Shown: positions 47,078 to 56,921, numbered from the stretch's first letter. The stretch is DNA of 64,000 bases from G963662605 sp963667005 (GCA_963667005.1 OY762937.1:2418001-2482000), one strand, 5' to 3'. A program made the numbers and translations. The notes: generated by a model not told the origin, from the letters alone.

Positions 47078-47555
47078 ACTTCTAAAGATTTTTGTGCAGA
47101 AATTTGCGGGAAAATTTTTCTCATGATTTTTTTTGCTACTTTTGTTAAAAAACAGCGCAAAAGTAAAAACTTATTTTCTTAGGTAAAATTCATTATAGCG
47201 TAAATAAATAAAATATTATGCGATATTGCCTAAATTAATGCAAAAATGATTGGCGCTCTACTTAATTAATTCGGTGAGAATATTTGCCCCAAAGCCAGAA
47301 AAGGCTCAGCAATTTTAAAATTATTAAAAAAACTAAAATTTTTTTAGTTAAGGTGACACAACATTAAACATAATCATTTTTAAGTCAAGCAAGTATTTCC
47401 CTTAATAAAAATCTGCTTTGTTATATCTCCACTTAGAAAATATGGTGAGAAAAAAAGACTCACCATCATCACACTTCCGATGCCTTAGTTTTTAAACCTG
47501 ACTTATGTAATTTTCTTCTGGTCATTTTTATTTTTCAATTTCTAAGGTAATCTAT
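47078..47555. promoter_or_regulatory. Leader region of the citrate-lyase-like genes
   Basis: This 0.48 kb AT-rich gap precedes the ATP-citrate-lyase-like pair. It holds a hairpin ATGGTGAG / CTCACCAT (47442-47466) with an A-rich loop, about 90 bases before the start. AAGGTAA lies 8 bases before ATG 47556. No small gene was seen. The promoter is expected here but cannot be fixed by eye. Confidence 0.4.
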
Positions 47556-48824
47556 ATGCAGTTATCTGGTTTGAAATACGGGGCAAAATTATTAGAGCTT
47601 GTCGAATTTCCGGTCGCAGAATTTCTAACGGACGGAGCAACGCACGATGAAATACAAAATTTAATTGATAAGTACGGCAAGATAGTTGTCAAACCGTCAT
47701 TTAGCGGTGGAGTCGGCAAAAAGGGGAAAGCCGGTCTGGTAAAGATTGTAGATAATCTGCCGGATGCGCTTGCAGCAAAAGAGCAGCTATATTTTGCGAC
47801 ACATAAATTTGGTTCCAAAGTCGTCAAAGCTAACGGTGTAACCTTTGAAGCATTTATTCCGGCTGAACTCGAAGTGTATTTTTCCATCTCAGCCTCCACA
47901 GTATACCGTAAGCCGATATTTACCATCTCACCCTGGGGCGGTGTTGATATTGAAACTCTTGGACCGGATAAAATTCGTGTAAATGATATAGATCCATTTA
48001 TCGGACTTAAAAGCTTTGATTTAACAAACCAGCTGAATGATACCAACTGCCCGGAAGAATTCATTTCCCCATTGGTGCAGAATCTTCCAAAGCTTTGGGA
48101 ACTGTATGATAATTACGGATTAACAACTATAGAAATTAATCCAATTCGTATGGCCAGAATTAATAACAAACTTGTTCCCGTTGCTTGTGATGTTAAAGCA
48201 TCGTTCGATCAAGACAATCCGGGTTGGAAACGTCTCATGCTCCCAAAGACTATATTTCAAACGGATGTTACTCCTTTCGAAAGTGAAATCAATCAATTGA
48301 GGACATATCAAGGGCAGAGTGATGTTCTTGAGATGAATCCCGAAGGAACTATTATTCCGTTCATGTTCGGCGGTGGTGCAACAAGTGCAGCCACTGAGAC
48401 CCTTGGTGCCTCGGCAATTTTTGCTTCCGATTTTGGCGGCAATCCCCCTTATGAGAAAATGTATGAAATAAGTAAGATAGTTTTCAAACACTGGCTTGAC
48501 AAAGCTAATGTTTTAGTCATCATCGGCGGTAAAGCTAATAATACCGATATCTATGTTACGTTCAAAGGCATATTTGATGCGTTACGTGATACAGTCGCTA
48601 AGAATGGCAAAAAACCGATTTATGTAATCATCGGAAGAGGCGGTCCGAATCTGGTTAAAGGTATGTTCTATGCGAAAGACATGCTGGATACCCTCAAGCT
48701 TCCTTACAGGATATTCGGATTTGATACTTCAATGATTAAGGTATTAGAATACGCGAAAAAGATTGATACCTGGTGGGCAGCCTCAGGTAAAGCAGAATAC
48801 ATCGCAAAATATGGTAATGAATAG
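47556..48824 (+). CDS. aclB: ATP-citrate lyase small (ATP-grasp) subunit-like
   Basis: 422 residues. The N-terminal half is an ATP-grasp domain of the succinyl-CoA synthetase beta / AclB type (VVKPSFSGGVGKKGKAG, YGLTTIEINPIRM). The C-terminal half is a CoA-ligase-like domain (FMFGGGATSAATETLG, VIIGGKANNTD, YVIIGRGGPNLVKG) that in AclB binds citrate. It is close to the length of Chlorobium AclB (about 400). With the next gene it would activate citrate with ATP and CoA to citryl-CoA, the first part of citrate cleavage to acetyl-CoA and oxaloacetate in the reductive TCA cycle. Citryl-CoA synthetase beta is a close alternative. The large subunit starts 57 bases later. AAGGTAA before the ATG supports the start. 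Confidence 0.8.
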   Translation: MQLSGLKYGAKLLELVEFPVAEFLTDGATHDEIQNLIDKYGKIVVKPSFSGGVGKKGKAGLVKIVDNLPDALAAKEQLYFATHKFGSKVVKANGVTFEAFIPAELEVYFSISASTVYRKPIFTISPWGGVDIETLGPDKIRVNDIDPFIGLKSFDLTNQLNDTNCPEEFISPLVQNLPKLWELYDNYGLTTIEINPIRMARINNKLVPVACDVKASFDQDNPGWKRLMLPKTIFQTDVTPFESEINQLRTYQGQSDVLEMNPEGTIIPFMFGGGATSAATETLGASAIFASDFGGNPPYEKMYEISKIVFKHWLDKANVLVIIGGKANNTDIYVTFKGIFDALRDTVAKNGKKPIYVIIGRGGPNLVKGMFYAKDMLDTLKLPYRIFGFDTSMIKVLEYAKKIDTWWAASGKAEYIAKYGNE

Positions 48825-48880
48825 TCTATATTCTTTCCAATAAACACTAACAGTTTTGAAATGAAATAAAGAAGATTATT

Positions 48881-51607
48881 ATGAGACAGTTAACAACTAA
48901 ACCCTTTCCGTATTTCGTCGGTATACATTCTCTGGAAGAATTGGTCACAAAGAACAACCGCGTATGTATTATCAACATACTTGGAAGTGAAAGTAGAAAA
49001 GTAACTCCCGTATCGCATGAGTATAGCGGTGGCAACATTGTTGCCGGTGTGCAATATGGAAAAAGAGGCGAGCTTGAAACTAAATTAGGAAATATCCCGA
49101 TTTTCAGAAGTATTCGTGACGTCAAAGAACATGGAATCAATTTTGATATCGGCGTTGTATACTTACCGCCTTCAGCAGTTTCTCAGGCAGTCGCAGAATT
49201 GGTGAATTATAACCCTAATCTGAAACGCATTGTGGTCATAACTGAAAAAGTTGCTTCAAGAGACTCACGCAATATTAGAATGATCTGTCAGGAAGCCGGC
49301 GTAGATTTAATTGGCGCCAATTGTCTTGGCGTTGCAAATATCTGGGACCATGTCAGAGTCGGCGGCGCGTTAGGTGGAGATAACCCTGAAGAAGCTCTCA
49401 AAAAAGGGTCAATCGCAATTCACTCCAATTCAGGAAACTTTACGACCACAATAGCACAGTATCTTTCAACCAAAGGTTTCGGACTCTCTACTGTGGTGAG
49501 TTCAGGAAAAGATATTTACATCCACTTTGCTCTTGCAGAGTTTCTTTATGCAGCTCAAAATGATCCGAGAACCAAAGCGGTTGTCGTCTATGTCGAGCCG
49601 GGAGGATATTATGAAAAGCAGGCGCTTGACTGGATTAATGAGCGCCGTTTCGGATTCAGTAAGCCAATTATTGCCTGTGTTACCGGTAGATGGAAAAAGG
49701 ATATTAATAGAGCGGTCGGCCATGCAGGTGCATTAGCAGGCAGCGGAGATGATGCGTTAGCTAAAGAAGAATGGTTTGATAATTATTTCGAAGTAGGTGT
49801 ATTCGACCCTGCAAAACCAAAAGTTTCTAAAAAAGGTGTAAGAGTATCCTCGATACAGCATATTCCTGAAGCCGTTCACGCTGTGTTTGAAAAAATAGGT
49901 GAGGCTCCTGATTTCAAAGCTCAAGGTGATCTTTCACTTAAGCCCTGGTTAGGCGACGCGACCTTCAAATTACCGCCGGAATTGGATATTCCAATTGTTC
50001 AGGCAATGGAGCCATACAATATTCAGATCAAGGAAATCAACAAGCAGGTTGGTGCTCATTATCTCCGTCAGAACATGCAGGACAAATCCGGTGCTTCCAG
50101 AATGGATCCCAAAACTCAGATTTCCGAACTTCACGGAAAAACCGTCCTTGACCTTTCAAAGCACACCATGGAAGAAAATATTTACTTTGCTCTTGCGAAG
50201 GTTATGCCGGAAAAAGGCGATATACCTACGATTGATTTTCTGCTGAATTTATTCCTGAAAATGGATGAGAATAGAATGAACCTGGTGGATGTAGCACGAG
50301 ACAATGATTGTTCTCCGAACGCATACATTGCTTCACAGGTAGCTCTGATAGGTAACAAATCATTGCTCGACAAATCTCGGGCTCATGCAAGGTTCATTAT
50401 TAACCTCATCAGAGAATTTGAACTGAACGATGAAACAACAACTTTCTCTAAAGAGGTTGATGAGTTTATCAGGAAGAACCTGCTGACAAAAGAAGAGCAG
50501 ATGCGCAGTGAAGTATCTGAAATGCTATTGAAGGAGATTAAGAATAGTAAGAAAAAATGTATAGCTATAGATGTTTGCAGGCATATCATTTTATTATCTG
50601 AAAAAGAAGGATTGTCTATCCGGGATACCTATGAGTTTCTTCTGGCTTCCATCGGCGTTTGCATCTTCTGGAAACCGATGCTCGAAAACCGGATTTCACG
50701 GCAGGTGGTTGAAGATTCGATAAGTTATTTCTATATCCTGTCGAGAATTGTTGCATACTCGGTAATTGATAGAAAGAATAACAAATTCTGGCAGAAGCTT
50801 ATCAATACTAAGATATCCAACATCAGTGCTTCATTTACCGAAAATGCATTTAAGATATTATTCAACCGTCCTCCAACGGATAGTGAATTATATGAATTCA
50901 GAAGCTTGATCGGTCTGACCATTACAAACGGCTCCGGCACTATATCTGCCAAAGGGGCTAAGGAATCCGTCAGCGCTAGAAACCATATTTCGATGGCATA
51001 TGTCGGATTTATGTCAAATACCGGTTTTGCCCACGGTGGTAACGGTTTTGAAGCAGTGCAATACTTGTTAGAACAATTTTCCAAAACTGATCTGAAGGAT
51101 CCCGGTAACAAAAATCATAAGATTGACCTGAAATCTCTCGCTATAGATGCGGCCAGAACATATGGGCAGTATAAGCAGATGGAAAAAGAGACCGGCGATC
51201 TGAATTATCGCAGAATACCTTGCATCAATCACCCGATTTTCAAAGGTCATGATGTGAACATTGACCCTCGCGAAAATTTCATTCGTGGAAAATTGGAGGA
51301 GCAGGGAATATATAATGTCTTTTTAGACTTTTATCATAATCTGGTACAGGAGTTATTCAACGAAGGCATTACGAAAAATGTATTTTGCGTAAATGTTGAT
51401 GCTGTTCTGGCTGTTATAATTCTAAAGTTGGTTTGGAAAGATCTGAAAGATGGTAAGCTTACTAACAAGCAAGTACAGGATATCGTGTTTACCTTGTTCT
51501 TGTTTGGCCGGGCTATCGGTGTAACTGCTGAAATTGCAGATCATCGTGACCGCGGAACGGATATGGACTGCCGTACACCGGAAAGTAAACTCGCGTTTGT
51601 GTTATAG
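48881..51607 (+). CDS. aclA: ATP-citrate-lyase-like large subunit, long and divergent
   Basis: 908 residues, against about 610 for Chlorobium AclA. Residues 1-340 are a CoA-binding and ligase region of the succinyl-CoA synthetase alpha type, with the phospho-His281 in AVGHAGALAG. The C-terminal part (about 620-908) resembles the citrate-synthase-like citryl-CoA lyase module: LTITNGSGTISA, INHPIFKGH (His784), VFCVNVDAV (Asp840). In ordinary ACLs the first motif reads TADHGPAVSG, so the catalytic His is here Asn683. Between them lie about 280 residues, mostly helical, with no counterpart in short AclA that I can place. They may restore a full citrate-synthase-like fold. Either it is a divergent ACL lineage, or it has lost or changed lyase chemistry. 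It follows the small subunit by 57 bases. Confidence 0.72.
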   Translation: MRQLTTKPFPYFVGIHSLEELVTKNNRVCIINILGSESRKVTPVSHEYSGGNIVAGVQYGKRGELETKLGNIPIFRSIRDVKEHGINFDIGVVYLPPSAVSQAVAELVNYNPNLKRIVVITEKVASRDSRNIRMICQEAGVDLIGANCLGVANIWDHVRVGGALGGDNPEEALKKGSIAIHSNSGNFTTTIAQYLSTKGFGLSTVVSSGKDIYIHFALAEFLYAAQNDPRTKAVVVYVEPGGYYEKQALDWINERRFGFSKPIIACVTGRWKKDINRAVGHAGALAGSGDDALAKEEWFDNYFEVGVFDPAKPKVSKKGVRVSSIQHIPEAVHAVFEKIGEAPDFKAQGDLSLKPWLGDATFKLPPELDIPIVQAMEPYNIQIKEINKQVGAHYLRQNMQDKSGASRMDPKTQISELHGKTVLDLSKHTMEENIYFALAKVMPEKGDIPTIDFLLNLFLKMDENRMNLVDVARDNDCSPNAYIASQVALIGNKSLLDKSRAHARFIINLIREFELNDETTTFSKEVDEFIRKNLLTKEEQMRSEVSEMLLKEIKNSKKKCIAIDVCRHIILLSEKEGLSIRDTYEFLLASIGVCIFWKPMLENRISRQVVEDSISYFYILSRIVAYSVIDRKNNKFWQKLINTKISNISASFTENAFKILFNRPPTDSELYEFRSLIGLTITNGSGTISAKGAKESVSARNHISMAYVGFMSNTGFAHGGNGFEAVQYLLEQFSKTDLKDPGNKNHKIDLKSLAIDAARTYGQYKQMEKETGDLNYRRIPCINHPIFKGHDVNIDPRENFIRGKLEEQGIYNVFLDFYHNLVQELFNEGITKNVFCVNVDAVLAVIILKLVWKDLKDGKLTNKQVQDIVFTLFLFGRAIGVTAEIADHRDRGTDMDCRTPESKLAFVL

Positions 51608-51763
51608 AACATGCAGAACTTTATCTCCTGAAAATTTTCTGTAAAATTGAAGGACAACTTCGTATATTTCAAATATGAGCAAAAATTATTGCTTTTACGA
51701 AGAATAGAAAATCATTAATTATCATGTAATTATTGATGTAACGTTTATTCCCATTTGAAATAT

Positions 51764-54700
51764 ATGGCTGCAGGTAGAAAAGAAGTTAATCATTCAATAG
51801 TCTCTGGAAATATCGAGCGCATCGACAGTGCTTTGCGTATTGTATCTCAATTCTTTCAAGATGAGGTAACACAAAGCACAATAAGTTCGGATGTCCAGGA
51901 ATTGCATGGGCAGGTATTATCTCTGCTGCATGAAAAGCATCTTTCTGACGTATTGCAAGATTCTAAAAGTTCAGCTTATGCACTATTGGACAAAGTTCAT
52001 GTCCAGCTCTTTGCAGAGGTGGACAAAGCCGAATTTCTCCATGACGCAATCAAATATCTAAAAAAGCTTGAATCAAAACTGGATGTACTGCTCAACTCCA
52101 GCGGAGCTGAAGATTACAAACAACTCGTCGAATCCTCACTTGATATAATTTTTAGAATTAACCATCAGGGTAAAATTCTATATATAAGTCCATCCGTGCA
52201 AGATAGCCTTGGTTATTCTGCTGAAGAGGTTATCGGGAAAGAGATGACACGATTTATCCTTCCGGAAGATATTGAGCAATTCCGATATGCAATCACTGAG
52301 TTTTTCAATAATAAAATACTCATTAATTTTCGCTCTACCCTCATTCATAAAGCGGGGCATAATGTCCCTGTCGAAATCGACGGTAAGATGATCAAACGAG
52401 GCTCGAAATATATCGGACAGGGAACAATCCGGAATATCAGCGACCGTGCCGAAGCCGAAAAAGCACTTGCGAACGAGCAGAGTCTGGTGAAAACCCTCAT
52501 GGATAATTCTCCCGACGCTATCTATTTTAAAGATCTCCAAAGCCGCTTTATCAAAGTAAACATTTCGAAAGCTCTGCGTCATGGACTGAAACCCGAGGAA
52601 ATGATTGGCAAATCGGATTTTGATTTCTATAGCAGGGAAGATGCCCAGAAGGCTTATGACAACGAGCAAAAAATTATTGCAACCGGCACTTCAATCATCG
52701 ATGTTGAAGAAAAATTAGTGCTGGTGGATGGTTCGACAAAATACATCATTTCATCGAAGATGCCGCTCTGCAATCCCAATGGACAAATAGTAGGTACCTA
52801 CGGAATTTCCCGCGATATAACAAAAAGAAAAAATCAGGAACTGCTTCTTGAAAAGCAGGATGCTCTGTTAAAGGCCATAGCGCAGGCTACCGTTGTTGTT
52901 ATTTCGGAATCCTATTTCGGCAGCTCAACAGAAAAAGCATTGCGCATTTTGGGTGAGGCAGCAGATGTTAATCGTGTTTATATTTATAAGAATGTTCCCG
53001 GGAGTGAGTTAAACGATCCGGGTACGCAGATTGTTTTTGAGTGGGATGCCGAAGATGTAGAAAAGCAAATAGAACTGCTTCGCGACAAGATAATTCCTTA
53101 CGAGCGCTTCAGCTCCATTTCACTTTATAGTAAGCTTAAAGCCGGAGAGGTTGTTAGTTTTGACATTGAAGATATGACGCCTGAACAGCGTATGATCTTT
53201 TTCGATCAAAATCTGAAATCAATTCTTATCGCCCCGATATTTTTAGCAAACAGTTTTTGGGGTTTCATCGGATTTGATTCATGTTATCATAAAAGAACAT
53301 GGAGCGAAAGCGATAAATCGGTACTAACAACCGTATCAGCTATCATTGGAAACCTGGTTCAAAAAAGTTATGCCGATGAAGAACTGAGAAAAAAGAATAT
53401 TGAACTTGATAGAGTTGCTGTCCAAGCCCAAGCAGCGGTTAAAGCAAAAAGTGAGTTTTTGGCTTTAATGAGTCATGAAATCCGGACTCCGATGAATGGG
53501 GTGATAGGCATGACCGGTCTGTTGTTAGACACCGGTTTAAGCCAAGAACAACGGGAATTTGTTGAAACTATCCGCATCAGCGGGGAGCAGTTACTGGTTA
53601 TTATCAACGACATCCTCGATTTTTCGAAAATCGAATCCGAGAGAATGGAAATGGAAGTTCAACCTTTCGTTCTCCGGGAATGTATCGAAGATACTCTGGA
53701 TTTGTTGGGCTCAAAAGCTGCAGAGAAAGGCATTGATCTTCTCTATCAAATCAAGGAACCAGCCCCTGTAGCTGTTATGGGTGACGTGACAAGACTCAGG
53801 CAGATACTAACGAACTTACTCAATAATGCTATAAAATTCACAGAACAAGGTGAAGTTTTCATATCGGTCAGTTCAAAAAAATTAGAGAGCGGCCGCTACG
53901 AAATTCAATTTGCTGTCAAAGATACCGGTATAGGTATTCCTGAAAATAAGCAGGTTAAATTATTCCAACCGTTTACTCAGGTTGATTCATCCACCACCCG
54001 GCTTTATGGCGGAACTGGCCTTGGGCTTGTTATAAGTAAGAAATTAGCCGAGTTGATGAGCGGCAGGATGTGGCTTGAGAGTGTAGAAGGCAAAGGCTCA
54101 ACATTCTATTTCACAATACTTGCTGAAGAATCTCTTGCTATACGGAAGCACGCACTAAGTTCCATAATCCCAGATTTACGCGGTAAGTCTGTTCTTATCG
54201 TTGACGATAATGCTACCAATAGAAGAATTTTAAAACTGCAGGTGGAGAGTTGGGGCATGTTTTCTACCGAGTTTGAAAAACCAACACAGGCCATGGAAGA
54301 TCTGGGAAAGGGAAATCATTACGACATTGCGATTCTGGACTATCAGATGCCGGAGATTGACGGCATAGCATTGGCAAGAATGATAAGAGCTATTCCGAAG
54401 ATAGTCCAATTTCCTATCATTGTATTGACCTCGCTTGGACGTAAAGAGGACAATGATTTATTGCAGGAATTGAATATCAAGAAATTCCTGAACAAACCAA
54501 TAAAGCAATCGCAGTTATATGAGAGTTTAGTTTCTGTATTCAGTGATATGCCTGCCAATATCTCTAAGGGATATAAGCACTACGCGATCAATTCAGAGAT
54601 TGCCCAGCAATATCCATTACGCATTCTACTCGCTGAGGATAATGCGATTAATCAAAAAGTTGCTATCAGGATTTTTGAAAAGCTGGGCTACCGCGTTGAT

Positions 54701-55402
54701 GTTGCGGCTAACGGTCTGGAAGTTCTGGATGCCATGAAGGTCATACACTATGATTTGATTTTTATGGATGTCTATATGCCCGAAATGGACGGGCTTGAAG
54801 CGACTCGAAAGCTTATCGAATTATTTTCCCCGGAGAAAAGGCCGGTTATTATTGCCATGACTGCAAACGCGATGCAGGGCGATCGGGAAGAATGTCTTGA
54901 AGCAGGTATGGATGATTATATTCCAAAGCCGATGCGTATTGACGAATTACCGGATATGATCGCTAAGTGGGGAAATAAAATTCTCGCAAGAAAAGGTAAC
55001 TTGGTTGAACAGCTGCAGCGTAGTAAGCTTAATACAAAGATCGTTGACGAAACGAAGATTCCATTCCTTGCTGACTTGCAGACCGAAGAGGACTTGGGTT
55101 TCTTTGTAGAACTTATTGATATATACCTGCTTGAAACGCCAAAAACAATTGAAAAGCTTTTTGAAGCGATTCAGGCAAAGAATATGCATGATACTGCATT
55201 TATCGCACATAAAATAAAAGGAAGCAGTATGTCACTTGGTATCGATCCGCTGACCGAACTAAGTAACCGTATTGAGGAATTGGCAAAGCAAGAATTGTTA
55301 GATGAAGCGCTGACTACAACTCATGAAATTCGCAATATTTTTGAAATGTCGGTAAAAGAACTGCAACAGCTGAAGAGAAAATACTCACCGCGTAAACGCT
55401 GA
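51764..55402 (+). CDS. BarA-like hybrid kinase PAS-PAS-GAF-HK-REC-REC-HPt
   Basis: 1212 residues from ATG 51764; a TTG three codons earlier is in frame. No membrane segment. After about 100 helical residues come PAS (about 105-215, LDIIFRINHQG), PAS (about 225-365, PDAIYFKDL) and GAF (about 365-545). HisKA follows with phospho-His571 in SHEIRTPMNGVIGM, and the ATPase domain has LLNNAIKF, DTGIGIPE and GGTGLGLVISKK. Receiver 1 has Asp859 (AILDYQMPEIDG), receiver 2 has Asp1002 (FMDVYMPEMDG), and the HPt domain has His1149 in HKIKGSS. This is a complete phosphorelay on one chain, able to pass phosphate to an outside regulator that is not encoded nearby. It differs in core sequence from the other three hybrid kinases here. 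The role in relation to the citrate-lyase-like genes just upstream is unknown. Confidence 0.93.
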   Translation: MAAGRKEVNHSIVSGNIERIDSALRIVSQFFQDEVTQSTISSDVQELHGQVLSLLHEKHLSDVLQDSKSSAYALLDKVHVQLFAEVDKAEFLHDAIKYLKKLESKLDVLLNSSGAEDYKQLVESSLDIIFRINHQGKILYISPSVQDSLGYSAEEVIGKEMTRFILPEDIEQFRYAITEFFNNKILINFRSTLIHKAGHNVPVEIDGKMIKRGSKYIGQGTIRNISDRAEAEKALANEQSLVKTLMDNSPDAIYFKDLQSRFIKVNISKALRHGLKPEEMIGKSDFDFYSREDAQKAYDNEQKIIATGTSIIDVEEKLVLVDGSTKYIISSKMPLCNPNGQIVGTYGISRDITKRKNQELLLEKQDALLKAIAQATVVVISESYFGSSTEKALRILGEAADVNRVYIYKNVPGSELNDPGTQIVFEWDAEDVEKQIELLRDKIIPYERFSSISLYSKLKAGEVVSFDIEDMTPEQRMIFFDQNLKSILIAPIFLANSFWGFIGFDSCYHKRTWSESDKSVLTTVSAIIGNLVQKSYADEELRKKNIELDRVAVQAQAAVKAKSEFLALMSHEIRTPMNGVIGMTGLLLDTGLSQEQREFVETIRISGEQLLVIINDILDFSKIESERMEMEVQPFVLRECIEDTLDLLGSKAAEKGIDLLYQIKEPAPVAVMGDVTRLRQILTNLLNNAIKFTEQGEVFISVSSKKLESGRYEIQFAVKDTGIGIPENKQVKLFQPFTQVDSSTTRLYGGTGLGLVISKKLAELMSGRMWLESVEGKGSTFYFTILAEESLAIRKHALSSIIPDLRGKSVLIVDDNATNRRILKLQVESWGMFSTEFEKPTQAMEDLGKGNHYDIAILDYQMPEIDGIALARMIRAIPKIVQFPIIVLTSLGRKEDNDLLQELNIKKFLNKPIKQSQLYESLVSVFSDMPANISKGYKHYAINSEIAQQYPLRILLAEDNAINQKVAIRIFEKLGYRVDVAANGLEVLDAMKVIHYDLIFMDVYMPEMDGLEATRKLIELFSPEKRPVIIAMTANAMQGDREECLEAGMDDYIPKPMRIDELPDMIAKWGNKILARKGNLVEQLQRSKLNTKIVDETKIPFLADLQTEEDLGFFVELIDIYLLETPKTIEKLFEAIQAKNMHDTAFIAHKIKGSSMSLGIDPLTELSNRIEELAKQELLDEALTTTHEIRNIFEMSVKELQQLKRKYSPRKR

Positions 55403-55408
55403 TTTTAG

Positions 55409-55441
55409 TACCGGGTAATTGATTAATTCAATTACCCGGTA
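55409..55441. terminator. Stem-loop between convergent genes, possible terminator
   Basis: A perfect 14-base stem, TACCGGGTAATTGA with TCAATTACCCGGTA, and a 5-base loop. It lies just after the kinase stop and 7 bases before the end of the opposing VOC gene. There is no T run on either side, so termination is a guess from its position. Confidence 0.5.
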
Positions 55442-55447
55442 AAACTA

Positions 55448-55798
55448 TTAGTGGCTTTGAAATAAGCCGATTACATTTCCATCCACATCATTGAAAAGTG
55501 CATACCAGCCATATACAGGTATAACGGTCTTTTCTCGGTAAACCTTTCCGCCATGAGTCTTTACGCGATCAAGGTGCGCTTCGATACTGTCTACATGGAA
55601 TTGGAAAATGGTAGTGTCACCACTCTTTACTTCAGCGACTTTTCTGAATCCAACAGTTAAGCCGGCTTTAGTGTTATATAAATAGTAACCTTTGCCAAAT
55701 GGCTTAACATCCCAATTAAAGACGTTATCATAAAACTCTTTTGCTTTTTCCAAATCCACAACGGGTATCTCAACGTGACCGATTAGTTGTTTTGACAT
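55448..55798 (-). CDS. VOC/glyoxalase-fold protein
   Basis: 116 residues from ATG 55798, with CCGGAGAAAAT directly before it; eight further codons upstream are open but weaker. A single VOC module with GHVEIPVVDLEKAKEFYDNVFNW at the start and GWYALFNDVDGNVIGLFQ at the end, typical of the small glyoxalase/bleomycin-resistance-like proteins annotated as VOC family. Metal ligands of true glyoxalase I would be His/Glu pairs; His and Glu in the first strand (GHVEIP) and the C-terminal D-G-N-V-I-G-L-F region are present but the set is not clearly complete. Substrate unknown; cytoplasmic. Confidence 0.88.
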   Translation of the reverse strand: MSKQLIGHVEIPVVDLEKAKEFYDNVFNWDVKPFGKGYYLYNTKAGLTVGFRKVAEVKSGDTTIFQFHVDSIEAHLDRVKTHGGKVYREKTVIPVYGWYALFNDVDGNVIGLFQSH

Positions 55799-55926
55799 AT
55801 TTTCTCCGGATTTATTTATCATTTAAGTCGATTGTATATGCATTTCACGGTATAAAAGCATATTGTATTCCGTAAAATAAATATTATATGGGGATAACAA
55901 AAGAGAAGATTATAGAACTTCTGCAC

Positions 55927-55966
55927 AAAAAAGAACCCCGGAAAAGCAATAAACTCTTCCGGGGTT
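55927..55966 (-). terminator. Terminator of the outer-membrane protein gene
   Basis: On the minus strand a stem AACCCCGGAA / TTCCGGGGTT is followed by CTTTTTT, a strong rho-independent terminator, 22 bases after the stop at 55989. Confidence 0.85.
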
Positions 55967-55988
55967 GTACATCGATTAATGCGGAAAA

Positions 55989-56921
55989 TTAGAAATTGAA
56001 GGTGAGCCCTACCTTAAAGGTGTTAGCCATTAAAGGTGACTCTCCGCCGAACGGGAAGTTCATCTTTTCTTTGCGTAATTCATACATTCCATATGCAATT
56101 CCGTTTTTTAAGATGAAGTTTACAATCGGTGCTGCGCTTGGTGTTGATTTCAAAATATTGTCTACAAATTTATCTACAAGACCGTAACCAATTGCTTCGG
56201 TTACTAAGCTTCCGGCAGCCTTCCAGAAAATAACTCTCGGATACATGAGCGAACGGCTATATGCTGCATTGACCGAAAGGTAGGGAATAATCTGAGCTTG
56301 AATACCGGCTTCTGAATTGATTCCAAAGCGAAAATTGTTGTCGTAATACGCCATTCTTTTGGCATCATAGCTGTCAGTAACGGGGTCATCAAATCTCACA
56401 CGGGTCCAGTCTATACCGAATGAATGAGTCAGGATAACATTGGAGCATCCCGTATTATACCCGTAACCTGAATTCCAGCCCATGCCGAATTGCAAGGTAT
56501 TTGCAGTCAATTTACCGGCCTCATCTGATGTATAGAAATCTTTTGTTCCTGCATTTATATCAAAATAGTGGCTTTTGTATTTTATAATATCAGTATCTTT
56601 ATATGTTTTATCCAGTTTTTGATACCCGGCTTTAACTTCTCCAAATCCGTATCTGTTAAAATCAGTATTCATATTGTGCATACTTAACTGAGATTGACCA
56701 TACATAAGAGTAATGAATGGATTTTTCGTATTAGTCCAGTCTGTGAGGTCGTCTGAGAAGTCCCAGTCATTGTGCCACTTGTGGTGCTTTTTGCACTCAG
56801 ACTTACACTCTTTCGATTTGCTTTTTTCTGTATCGCTTGAATCACTTTGTGCAAACGCAATGGTTGAACTGCCAAGAGCTAATAGCAGCATCATAAAGAA
56901 ATAATTAGTAAAACGTTTCAT
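55989..56921 (-). CDS. Predicted outer-membrane protein, unknown family
   Basis: 310 residues from ATG 56921, with GGAGAAAAT right before it; a longer open frame to 57005 lacks a signal at its start. Signal peptide at about 1-25 (ending STIAFA). A short charged linker rich in Ser, Lys and Cys follows (KSKECKSECKKHHKWHNDW), then beta strands with aromatic ends and a final strand, TFKVGLTFNF, which ends in Phe as many outer-membrane barrels do. The Cys/His-rich linker could bind metal or form disulfides. I recognise no family. It is a single gene with its own terminator. Confidence 0.65.
   Translation of the reverse strand: MKRFTNYFFMMLLLALGSSTIAFAQSDSSDTEKSKSKECKSECKKHHKWHNDWDFSDDLTDWTNTKNPFITLMYGQSQLSMHNMNTDFNRYGFGEVKAGYQKLDKTYKDTDIIKYKSHYFDINAGTKDFYTSDEAGKLTANTLQFGMGWNSGYGYNTGCSNVILTHSFGIDWTRVRFDDPVTDSYDAKRMAYYDNNFRFGINSEAGIQAQIIPYLSVNAAYSRSLMYPRVIFWKAAGSLVTEAIGYGLVDKFVDNILKSTPSAAPIVNFILKNGIAYGMYELRKEKMNFPFGGESPLMANTFKVGLTFNF

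Noticed and set aside
55888..55992. Possible 34-residue ORF between the VOC and outer-membrane protein genes
   Set aside because: It runs straight through a strong terminator stem on the opposite strand. Its codons are explained by that stem and it has no conserved pattern.
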